Assembly: GCA_026224825.1 (NCBI GenBank)
Contig: JAMFRO010000006.1
Span: 27,612-91,611, forward strand
DNA from: a bacterium
Lineage (GTDB): Bacteria > Pseudomonadota > Alphaproteobacteria > Acetobacterales > Acetobacteraceae
DNA: 64,000 nt
Direction of reading: 5' to 3'
Shown: piece after piece, positions 19,510 through 27,153 of the stretch
Layout of the letters: each line of letters begins with the position of its first letter
Numbering within the stretch: position 1 is the stretch's first letter
The notes under the pieces: generated by a model
The model's input: only the letters and a program-made list of their open reading frames with translations
Told to the model about the DNA's origin: nothing
Database searches by the model: none
Program-made: the position numbers and the translations under genes

Positions 19510-21054
19510 TTGCCAAACCATCTACTCGGCATCGACCTCGGCGCCGGCAGCCTCAAAGCCACCATCATCGATGCGCAGGGCCGCATCATCGGCGAGGCCG
19601 CGCACCCGGTCACCACCAGCATCCCTCATTTCGGTTGGTCGGAGCAGGATCCGGCCGCGTGGTTCACCGCCCTTTGCGCCGCCATTCCCGCCGCCCTCAA
19701 AGCCGCGAACCTCCCCGCCAGCGCCATATCCGGCATCGGCATCTCCGCCGGCGCCCACATCCCCGTCCTCACGGATGCAGCCGGCACCGTGCTGCGCCCC
19801 GCCATCATGTGGAACGACCAGCGCGCCGCCCCCCAGGCCGCCGCTTTGCACGAGAAGGCAGGCGCGCAAATCATCGCCACCGCCCTCAACCGCGCCAACC
19901 CCACCTGGACTCTCCCCATGCTCGCCTGGCTCCAGGAGAACGAGCCCGCCACCATGGCCCGCGTCAAACGCCTCTATCTGGCCAAAGACTGGCTCCGCTC
20001 CCGCCTCACCAACACCTGGGAGACGGATTTCTCAGACGCCATCGGCGCCTTGCTGGCGGATAACGCCACAAAAACCTGGTCCCCGGCCCTAGCAGCCCTC
20101 ATCGGCCTGAACCCCGAAATCCTCCCCCCCATCGTCGCCCCCGATCACATCGTCGGCCACGTCACCGCGCAAGCCGCCGCCCAAACCGGTCTGGCAGCAG
20201 GCACCCCGGTCATCTGCGGCTCCAACGACACCACGGTGGAATTCTTCGGCATAGGTGCGACCACCCCCGGCATAGGTGGGGTAAAACTAGCCACCGCCGG
20301 GGTGCTGTATCTCGCCACCCAAGGCCCGCAGGTGCACCCGCCCATCTCCTGTTACCCGCACATCATCCCCGGCCTGTATTACGCCGCCACCGGCACCAAT
20401 AGTTGCGCCTCCGCCCACCGCTGGCTGCGCGACCTCATGTTCGCCGAGGGCGGGTTCGAGGGCCCCGCCGCCGCAGGCGGCTTTGAATTGCCCGCCGCCG
20501 CAGGCGGATTTGAAGTGATGGACGCCCTCGCCGCCGCCGCCCTGCCAGGTGCCAACGGCCTACTCTTCCACCCCTACCTGCAAGGCGAGCGCGCCCCCTA
20601 TTGGGATCCGCTTCTGCGCGCGGATTTCATCGGCCTCACCATCACCCACGGCAAACCGGAATTCGCCCGCGCCATGTACGAGGGCCTGGCCTTCTCCATC
20701 CGCGACCTGCTGGACGCCGCCCGCGCTCTCGGGTTTTCATTCGGCACCATCCGCCTCATGGGCGGCGGTGCGCGCAGCGCCTGCTGGCGCCAGATCATCG
20801 CGGATGTCACCGGCCTAACCATAGAGCGCACGGAAGCCGCCGACGCCTCTTTCGGCGCCGCTTTGCTGGCCGGCATAGGCACTGGTGTTTTTACCGGCCC
20901 GGAAGATGCGGTGGCCCGCTGCGTGCGCTTGGCGGACGTCACCACGCCAAACCCGGAATCTCAGCAATTCTACGAAAAACTATTCCACATCTACAAGGAC
21001 GCTCAAGCAGCCCTTGCCGGTATCAACCACCGCCTGCACGGGCTGGTGGGGTAG
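19510..21054 (+). CDS. xylB: Xylulokinase-like FGGY-family sugar kinase
   Basis: 514 residues from a TTG at 19510 that has AGGGGAAAG just upstream; an ATG at 19471 is the alternative. The FGGY fold shows GIDLGAGSLKATIIDAQGR at the N-terminus, SAGAHIPVLTDAAG and MWNDQRA in domain 1, and GGGARSACWRQIIADV and the later ATP-site region in domain 2. It would phosphorylate D-xylulose or another ketose with ATP. Residues about 314-336 hold a 9-residue tandem repeat (GGFEGPAAA/GGFELPAAA) that looks like an insertion in a loop. No xylose isomerase is nearby, so the sugar is uncertain. Confidence 0.8.
   Translation: MPNHLLGIDLGAGSLKATIIDAQGRIIGEAAHPVTTSIPHFGWSEQDPAAWFTALCAAIPAALKAANLPASAISGIGISAGAHIPVLTDAAGTVLRPAIMWNDQRAAPQAAALHEKAGAQIIATALNRANPTWTLPMLAWLQENEPATMARVKRLYLAKDWLRSRLTNTWETDFSDAIGALLADNATKTWSPALAALIGLNPEILPPIVAPDHIVGHVTAQAAAQTGLAAGTPVICGSNDTTVEFFGIGATTPGIGGVKLATAGVLYLATQGPQVHPPISCYPHIIPGLYYAATGTNSCASAHRWLRDLMFAEGGFEGPAAAGGFELPAAAGGFEVMDALAAAALPGANGLLFHPYLQGERAPYWDPLLRADFIGLTITHGKPEFARAMYEGLAFSIRDLLDAARALGFSFGTIRLMGGGARSACWRQIIADVTGLTIERTEAADASFGAALLAGIGTGVFTGPEDAVARCVRLADVTTPNPESQQFYEKLFHIYKDAQAALAGINHRLHGLVG
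20449..20517 (+). repeat. 27-bp in-frame tandem repeat in the kinase gene
   Basis: Two full copies (20449-20475 and 20476-20502) and a partial third give GGFEGPAAA, GGFELPAAA, GGFEV. Copies differ mostly at third positions, so the duplication is not brand new. Confidence 0.85.
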
Positions 21055-21254
21055 GGAGGAAAATGGAGCGGGGTGAAAAGAAGACATTTGCTCTGGATAT
21101 ATGCACCGACCAGATCGTTGATATTGTATGGTCTTATAAATGGTGCATAATTCTTGAGTTATGTAACAAGAAGCGTGTATATTCACTAAGCCCTATATAG
21201 GCCCGAAGTAACGAACGGCCCGTATAGGGAGCGAATGCCTCCCTCAGACGTCTT

Positions 21255-21827
21255 ATGGAGGAACATGATCGTTTTAATGGAGGCGGACGGGTGTCTTTTG
21301 AAGAGATGAGGCAACAGCAACGAGATGAACTTGTAAGGCTCCAAACGCAAAAGCTACAGAGAGAACAGCACGATCAACGCAGACAAGTTACAAAACGGCA
21401 AATAGCGGTATTTGTTTTAATTGCATTTGTTCTGCTAAAGTTTGTATTAAAGCATCCAAAAACCACTCTTGTGCTCTTAATTCTTGGGTATGGAGTTTTA
21501 CAATTTGGCGCCCCTGCTCAGGGCTCTGAATTCAATCGCTGGGTTGTCACCCTTTTTACACATCCGGGACAGGCTGGAAACGAGTTTTTAACGACGGTTA
21601 ATTTATCGAATTCCGATAACTCGACAGTTGCAAGTCCTATCAGTGATAATTCAACGGTCTCCAGTACCGGCAGCGATCCAACAACCGCACCTCTAAATAT
21701 TCCTTCCGTAGTTGCTCCAGCGCCGGTTGCGGTTAATCCGATATGCAAACAGTATAACTGGTCTAGCCCTGATGATCTTCCTTATCTCCACTATTACAAG
21801 TGCCCTAATCCTAATACTGGCGACTAG
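21255..21827 (+). CDS. Membrane protein of unknown function
   Basis: 190 residues, not recognised. Residues about 14-47 form a Gln/Arg/Lys-rich, probably coiled-coil segment. A hydrophobic segment follows (IAVFVLIAFVLLKFVL) and then a second one (TTLVLLILGYGVLQFG). The C-terminal 100 residues are Ser/Thr/Asn-rich with two cysteines (NPICKQYNW and YYKCPNPN) and would lie outside the cytoplasm. GC content is low compared with neighbouring genes. The 165 bases after it hold nothing I can name. Confidence 0.5.
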   Translation: MEEHDRFNGGGRVSFEEMRQQQRDELVRLQTQKLQREQHDQRRQVTKRQIAVFVLIAFVLLKFVLKHPKTTLVLLILGYGVLQFGAPAQGSEFNRWVVTLFTHPGQAGNEFLTTVNLSNSDNSTVASPISDNSTVSSTGSDPTTAPLNIPSVVAPAPVAVNPICKQYNWSSPDDLPYLHYYKCPNPNTGD

Positions 21828-21992
21828 CATCCCGCGCATCAAAGCTCCACCATAGGAGCAATCACAGAAGTAATTTTAAATTTGGCAAACAACGCGACTC
21901 AGTTCACTCATGGAACGGTAATAGCCGAACGCCCAAGTGATGCATAAGCCTTGGTTTTTGCAAAATAGGCTGCAGCGCTAACAAGCGCCGAA

Positions 21993-22865
21993 CTACGGCC
22001 CCCAACCCCACATGTCGGTCGTAACGCCGCCGCTGAGCAAAAAGCGCGGTTCAGCCGATTTGTTCGGTGCGGCGACATGCAGCACGAGTGGATGCAAAAG
22101 AATCACGTCACCAGCTTCGCCGGTGTTCTCGATCACCTGTAACGGAATGCCGTCCACCTCCTCCGCATGCCCCATGAACCGTGCGATGCGCCCATCCGAA
22201 TTGCTTTCTGTGTGCAAATCGCGAATATAAGGATGCAATCGAAGAAGCTTGCGCATGTCGGCGCCCCGCGCATCAGGCGGGGGTCGGTTTTCTTTGAACC
22301 ATTTGTGCACGAGACGATGCGAACCGCTAACGATCTGTGTTCCGCCGCCTTGTGGCATGATATCGCCAAATAGCGCGTGTGTCTTCAAGCCGCCAGGCGG
22401 CCAAAGCGGGCTCGTATAATTGGCATCGACGTGCCAACCGCTGGTCGGGATGCCCCAGTCTGCATTGCTCGGGAACGCAAGGAATAAAGCACCCCAATTC
22501 CCAGGTGGCTTGTAAACCCGGCTTTCGAGAACAGCGTCGATTACCGCGAACAAAGACTCGCTGCCAACTGCCCGAAATGCGGGATCGTCCTTTAAGTGCT
22601 GCAAATGTACTGGTCGCTCGACGGTCCAAGTCGAGGGCCGGTCACGGTGAATACCAACCTCAGCGAGCGCGCTCCAGGTGGCATCGCGCATCGCTGCGGC
22701 TGCTTCGGCGTCGAACGCTTGATGGACGCGCATCCATCCGAATTCCCGAAAGTGTGCGATGGTTTGCTCTATAGGCTTCTCGATGTCTTGAGCCACTGGC
22801 CGCCTCCAAAAAGACAGCGCCCCACGGAAGATGAGCCGTCTAGGCGAGGTGCCCTGACGTTCCAT
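21993..22865 (-). CDS. Phytanoyl-CoA dioxygenase (PhyH) family protein
   Basis: 290 residues; a GTG start 23 codons in (VAQDIEKP) is also possible. Iron-binding residues can be placed at HVD in TSGWHVDANYTSP and at the distal His in HPLVLHVAAPN, with an Arg further on (EPRFLLSGG) for 2-oxoglutarate. The double-stranded beta-helix core includes GLKTHALFGDIMPQGGGTQI. Substrates of bacterial PhyH proteins are varied and none is indicated here. It stands alone on the minus strand. The 281 bases between it and the NifU gene hold no gene I can support. Confidence 0.85.
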   Translation of the reverse strand: MERQGTSPRRLIFRGALSFWRRPVAQDIEKPIEQTIAHFREFGWMRVHQAFDAEAAAAMRDATWSALAEVGIHRDRPSTWTVERPVHLQHLKDDPAFRAVGSESLFAVIDAVLESRVYKPPGNWGALFLAFPSNADWGIPTSGWHVDANYTSPLWPPGGLKTHALFGDIMPQGGGTQIVSGSHRLVHKWFKENRPPPDARGADMRKLLRLHPYIRDLHTESNSDGRIARFMGHAEEVDGIPLQVIENTGEAGDVILLHPLVLHVAAPNKSAEPRFLLSGGVTTDMWGWGP

Positions 22866-23146
22866 CTACCGCAGGGCAGTACCCAGCGGCCCACCGCGAG
22901 GCGCGGTGAACGATAGTGGCAATTTCCCATTGCAGAGCACCCCTTGTCAACGTCGCTATACGGGGGTTCCTATGGCATGCAGCGGCAGTCCGCAGCCATA
23001 ATTCTTGATTTTCGCACCACCCAAAACGTCTCAGGCTTGAACATAGCGCCCTGCCAAGCATGCCCCCTTGCTATCTCCCCAAAAAAAGCCAAATTAGGCG
23101 CAGTATCAGGACCTCTGCGGTCCGCTTTAGCTCGAGGACCAAAAAT

Positions 23147-23701
23147 ATGTTTATCGAAACCGAGGGCACGCCCAACCCGGCGACCCTGAAATTCCTCCCC
23201 GGCCGCGACATACTGGGCGATAAAACGGCCGATTTCGCCGATGCCGACGCCGCCCTCATCTCCCCCCTCGCCGAATCCCTCTTCGGCCTGGAAGGTGTGG
23301 AGCGCGTCTTCCTGGGTGGCGATTTCGTCACCATCACCAAATCCGGTGCGGTGGAGTGGCAGGCGCTCAAGCCGCAGGTGCTCGGCCTGCTCATGGAGCA
23401 TCTGGTCGAAAACCGCCCCATCCTGCGCGACAACATCATCCTGGAAGCCGAGGATTTTGCGCCGGAAGACGCCGAAATCGCCGCCCAGATCAAGGAGCTG
23501 CTCGACAGCCGCATCCGCCCCGCCGTGGCCAGCGACGGCGGCGACATCATCTTCCGCGGCTTTCGCGACGGTGTGGTCTCCCTCAAAATGCAGGGCTCCT
23601 GCGCCGGCTGCCCTTCCTCCACCGCCACGCTCAAACATGGCATCGAGAACATGCTGAAGCACTATATTCCCGAAGTTACCTCGGTTACACAGGCGGCCTG
23701 A
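23147..23701 (+). CDS. NifU-family Fe-S cluster scaffold/carrier (Nfu type)
   Basis: 184 residues from the ATG at 23147. The N-terminal Nfu_N domain (about 1-85) starts MFIETEGTPNPATLKFLPG, a well conserved opening. The C-terminal NifU domain (about 110-175) has RPAVASDGGDIIFRGF and the cluster-binding CxxC in GSCAGCPSS. It delivers [4Fe-4S] clusters to target proteins. A GAGGA precedes the start. The RutE-like gene follows after 17 bases, so they may form an operon. Confidence 0.92.
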   Translation: MFIETEGTPNPATLKFLPGRDILGDKTADFADADAALISPLAESLFGLEGVERVFLGGDFVTITKSGAVEWQALKPQVLGLLMEHLVENRPILRDNIILEAEDFAPEDAEIAAQIKELLDSRIRPAVASDGGDIIFRGFRDGVVSLKMQGSCAGCPSSTATLKHGIENMLKHYIPEVTSVTQAA

Positions 23702-23718
23702 GGCAAGGGGGACCAAAA

Positions 23719-24303
23719 ATGGCATTGGACGAGGAAGCGCTCGACACGCTGTTCCGCAACGCGCGTACGCATGAGGCATTCGCCGATACGCCGGTGACGG
23801 ACGAGACCCTGCAGGCGGTGTACGAGCTGCTGAAATTAGGCCCCACCTCCGGCAACTCCTCGCCCGGCCGCTTCCTCGTCATCCGCACCCCGGAAGCCAA
23901 GGAAAAGCTTCGTCCCGCTTTAAGCCTGGGCAATCTCGACAAAACCATTGCCGCCCCCCTCACCATCGTGGTGGCCTACGACCCGTTCTTCCACAACAAG
24001 CTGCCCGAGCTTTATCCGGCGGCGGACCTCAAAGGCTGGTACGCCGGCAATCCGGACCTGCTGGAGGAAACCGGCTTCCGCAATTCCACTTTGCAAGGCG
24101 CCTATTTCCTCCTCGCCGCCCGCGCTCTGGGCCTGGCCTGCGGCCCCATGTCCGGCTTCGACCGCCAGAAAGTCGACCGCGCCTTCTTCTCCGCCAATAG
24201 CTGGAAATCGAATTTCCTCATCAACCTCGGCTATCCCAAGCACGAAGAACTCCCCGCCCGCCTGCCGCGCCTCACCTATGAGCAGGCGGTGCTGGTCGCG
24301 TGA
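23719..24303 (+). CDS. Nitroreductase-family protein, RutE-like malonic semialdehyde reductase
   Basis: 194 residues from ATG 23719, preceded by GGGGGA. FMN-dependent nitroreductase fold: FADTPVTDETLQAVYELLKL and GPTSGNSSPGRFLVIRT near the N-terminus, and LAARALGLACGPMSGFDR near the C-terminus, the latter close to RutE. RutE reduces malonic semialdehyde to 3-hydroxypropionate in pyrimidine breakdown; no other rut gene is in the window, so the exact substrate is uncertain. Confidence 0.8.
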   Translation: MALDEEALDTLFRNARTHEAFADTPVTDETLQAVYELLKLGPTSGNSSPGRFLVIRTPEAKEKLRPALSLGNLDKTIAAPLTIVVAYDPFFHNKLPELYPAADLKGWYAGNPDLLEETGFRNSTLQGAYFLLAARALGLACGPMSGFDRQKVDRAFFSANSWKSNFLINLGYPKHEELPARLPRLTYEQAVLVA

Positions 24304-24325
24304 CGACGCGCGTAAGGATCACCGC

Positions 24326-24967
24326 GTGACTTGGCTGGCGCTGGACGCCTCGGGCAGCCAGGCCGGCCTCGCCGTCCTGGCCGATGACGGCACAATCCTG
24401 CACAAGGTTTTCGCCCCAACCCGCCCCGGCCTCATCGAGACTCTTCCGCTCCTGCTGGAAGAAGCCACAAAAACCCACAAAATCTCCCAAATCGCCGTAG
24501 GCATCGGCCCCGGCAGCTTTACCGGATTACGCACCAGCATCTCGCTGGCCCAAGGCTATGCGGCGGCAGCAAACATCCCCCTCTGGGGCATCCCCGCCGA
24601 TGCTGCCTACGCAGCGGCCTTCCCGCAACTGCACCGCCCGTTATGGGTTGTCATCCGCGCGCGAAAAAACCGCCTCTTCCTGCTCCGCGACGGCACCGCC
24701 GAGGCCTTTGCCGACCAGGACATCCCTCGCCCCAGCACCCCCATAGCCTTGGCTGGTGATGCCGCCGCCGAAACCACCGCCCTCCTCGCCGCCCGTGGTT
24801 TCGATGTACTCCTCACCAACGCCAAAGCCATCAGCCCGGTGTGGACGGCACTTGCAGCCCAATCCCAGGCGGCGCGCGGCTTGCCCCCACACCCCGCCCA
24901 GCCCGCCTATATCGACCCGCCGGAAGCCAAACTCCCCGCCGGCGGCCTACGCCCCGCCCCGCAATGA
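24326..24967 (+). CDS. tsaB: tRNA threonylcarbamoyladenosine biosynthesis protein TsaB
   Basis: 213 residues from a GTG at 24326 with AAGGA about 9 bases upstream. The ASKHA fold opens with WLALDASGSQAGLAVLADDG and has the family signature IAVGIGPGSFTGLRTSISLA. TsaB works with TsaD and TsaE to place the t6A37 modification on ANN-decoding tRNAs. The stop overlaps the rimI start (ATGA), a common pairing in proteobacteria. Confidence 0.92.
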   Translation: MTWLALDASGSQAGLAVLADDGTILHKVFAPTRPGLIETLPLLLEEATKTHKISQIAVGIGPGSFTGLRTSISLAQGYAAAANIPLWGIPADAAYAAAFPQLHRPLWVVIRARKNRLFLLRDGTAEAFADQDIPRPSTPIALAGDAAAETTALLAARGFDVLLTNAKAISPVWTALAAQSQAARGLPPHPAQPAYIDPPEAKLPAGGLRPAPQ

Positions 24968-25368
24968 GCCCCGTTTTTGCTCCCATCTTCGCGGCCCTCC
25001 ACGAAAAAGCCTTCCCCGCCGAGCCCTGGGACGAAGCCAGTTTCGCCACCCTCCTAGCCCAACCCCACATGCACGGCTTCCTCGACGAACGCGGCGGCTT
25101 CCTGCTCCTGCGCATCGTCCTGGATGAAGCCGAGATCATCACCATCGGCGTCACAATGCCCCGCCAAGGCATCGCCACCGCCCTCCTGGCCCAGGGCATC
25201 GCCACAGCCCGCGCGGCGGGGGTGCAAAAAATCCATCTCGAAGTCGCGGAGGATAACGCCGCCGCCCGCGCCCTCTACGCCGCACAAAATTTCATTCAAA
25301 CCGGCCGGCGAAAAGCCTATTATGCCGACGGCGCCGCCGCCCTCACGCTCGCGCGCGATCTGGGCTAA
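24964..25368 (+). CDS. rimI: GNAT acetyltransferase, RimI-like
   Basis: 134 residues. It starts SPVFAPIFAALHEKAFPAEP, a typical RimI opening, and has the acetyl-CoA loop as ITIGVTMPRQGIATALLAQG, followed by KIHLEVAEDNAAARALYAA and FIQTGRRKAYY. RimI acetylates the N-terminal alanine of ribosomal protein S18. The Q/RxxGxG/A loop is present in the form RQGIAT. Coupling to tsaB supports the name. Confidence 0.85.
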   Translation: MSPVFAPIFAALHEKAFPAEPWDEASFATLLAQPHMHGFLDERGGFLLLRIVLDEAEIITIGVTMPRQGIATALLAQGIATARAAGVQKIHLEVAEDNAAARALYAAQNFIQTGRRKAYYADGAAALTLARDLG

Positions 25369-25447
25369 ACACGCCCCACATGTTTGAATACATGTTTGTC
25401 ATGGAAGTTTGACTATGAGCATTGCTCGAACCGGGGAACAGTGAAGC

Positions 25448-26962
25448 ATGAACCAGATCGCTCCTTCGCTCACCCAAGCCCCCTCCGAGTCGCAGGCCAA
25501 CCGCCGCGCGGTGGTGGATCTCGGTTCAAACTCCGTCCGCCTCGTCATCTACGAGGGCGAGAATCGTAACCCGCTGCAAATTTTTAACGAGAAAGCCGTG
25601 CTGCGCCTGGCCAAAGGCATGACCAGCACCGGCAAGCTCGATGATTTCGCCACCGCCCAGGCCGAGACCGTGCTGCACCGCTACGCCGCCATCGCCCGCG
25701 CCATGGGCGCCACACCGTTTGACGTTCTGGCAACCTCAGCCGTGCGCGATGCCGAAAACGGTCCCGAATTCGTCCGCCACCTCACCGCCCGCCTGCCCGA
25801 GATGCGGATAAAAGTGCTCTCCGGCGCGCAGGAGGCCGAACTCTCGGCCGATGGCGTGCTCTGCGGCATCCCCGGCGCCGACGGCATTCTGGCCGACCTC
25901 GGCGGCGGCTCGCTGGAGCTGGTCCGGCTCGATGCCGGTAAAATCGGTCCCGCCACCACCATGCCCATCGGTGTCATCCGCCTGGCCGAGCGTGCCGGGG
26001 AAGACCTCATCAAAGCCCGCGCCATCGTCACCGAGGCGCTGGACGCCGTGCCCTTCGCTGCCGAAGCCGCCGGCAAGGATTTATACGTCTCCGGCGGCGC
26101 CTTCCGTGCGCTGGCCCGCATCCACATCGCCCAGACCGGCTACCCTTTGAACATGGTTCACCATTACACCATCGGCCGCGAGGAAGCCCGCGACCTTGCC
26201 GGTGTGGTCTCCGAAGCCGGGCGCAAACTCATCGAGCGCATGCCGGGCGTGCCCCGCCGCCGCATCGAGGATCTGCCCTACGCCGCCATCATCCTGCGCC
26301 GCCTGCTGCGCACCACCGGCGCCGCCCGCGTCGTCTTCTCCGCCAATGGCCTGCGCGAGGGCTGGTTCACCCGCCTGCTGCCCCCCCACATCCGCGCCGA
26401 AGACCCGCTCCTCGCCGCCTCGCGCGACCTCACCCGCGGCGTCATCCGCGACGCCAACCTGCCCCCGGCCCTGGTGGACTGGACCACGCCTTTGTTCCCC
26501 ACGGAAACCCCCGCCCAGCGCCGCCTGCGCCAGGCCGCCTGCTGGCTCTCGGACATCGGCAGCCACGAACACCCGGAATACCGCGCCGAGCAGGCCTTCC
26601 AGCGCGTGCTGCGCCAGGCCGGCATGGCGCTCGACCACCACGCCCGCGCCTTCCTCGCGCTCACCACGGCCCTGCGCTACGAGGCCGCGCCCGACGCCCC
26701 CTTCCTCAGCCCCGCCCGCACGTTGCTGGACATGCACGCCACCCGCCGCGCCGAGACTTTGGGCATCGCTTTGCGCCTTGCCTACACACTCTCCGCCGGT
26801 ACGCCGCATCTGCTCGCGGGTACCAACCTCACTTTGGGCGATGGCCGGCTTATCCTTGGCCTTGCCGCTGCCAATGGCGTGTTCGCGGGCGATGCCGTGC
26901 TGCGCCGGCTGGACCGGCTGGCGCAGATGCTGGGGGTTGAGGCCGAGACGGAGCTTCATTAA
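25448..26962 (+). CDS. ppx: Ppx/GppA phosphatase (exopolyphosphatase)
   Basis: 504 residues. N-terminal ASKHA domains (about 18-310) show VVDLGSNSVRLVIYEG, VLATSAVRDAENGPEF, LSGAQEAELSADGVL and ADLGGGSLELVRL. The C-terminal part (about 320-500) is helical and HD-like, as in long Ppx proteins. It would hydrolyse polyphosphate or pppGpp. No ppk gene is in the window. The leader 25369-25447 holds a direct repeat of ACATGTTTG. Hairpin-repeat copy 2 starts at the stop codon. Confidence 0.88.
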   Translation: MNQIAPSLTQAPSESQANRRAVVDLGSNSVRLVIYEGENRNPLQIFNEKAVLRLAKGMTSTGKLDDFATAQAETVLHRYAAIARAMGATPFDVLATSAVRDAENGPEFVRHLTARLPEMRIKVLSGAQEAELSADGVLCGIPGADGILADLGGGSLELVRLDAGKIGPATTMPIGVIRLAERAGEDLIKARAIVTEALDAVPFAAEAAGKDLYVSGGAFRALARIHIAQTGYPLNMVHHYTIGREEARDLAGVVSEAGRKLIERMPGVPRRRIEDLPYAAIILRRLLRTTGAARVVFSANGLREGWFTRLLPPHIRAEDPLLAASRDLTRGVIRDANLPPALVDWTTPLFPTETPAQRRLRQAACWLSDIGSHEHPEYRAEQAFQRVLRQAGMALDHHARAFLALTTALRYEAAPDAPFLSPARTLLDMHATRRAETLGIALRLAYTLSAGTPHLLAGTNLTLGDGRLILGLAAANGVFAGDAVLRRLDRLAQMLGVEAETELH

Positions 26963-27017
26963 AAAAAGCAGTCGCTTTTGAAAGAGCGACAGCAAAACTT
27001 TTGCAACTTTAGGGTTG
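26961..27017 (+). repeat. Dispersed hairpin repeat, copy 2
   Basis: Stem GTCGCT (26971-26976) pairs with AGCGAC, followed by AGCAAAACTTTTGCAACTTT. Relative to copy 1 the GCAGC/GCTGC pairs are replaced by GTCGC/GCGAC, so pairing is kept. It begins at the stop codon of the ppx gene. The adjoining 27018-27153 has a decayed GNRA hairpin (27038-27062) and an ATTGCAGT/ACTGCAAT inverted pair. Confidence 0.8.
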
Positions 27018-27153
27018 TGCCAGGTCCCGGCCAGCACCGTTATGCCGGCGGAAAGCGGGCATGTTTCGGCTTTACGCGGATTAATCTCGATTGTGTGCGT
27101 GCATTGCAGTCTGTAACATAACTGCACTGCAATCCGCCGCAAAGGTTAACGTA

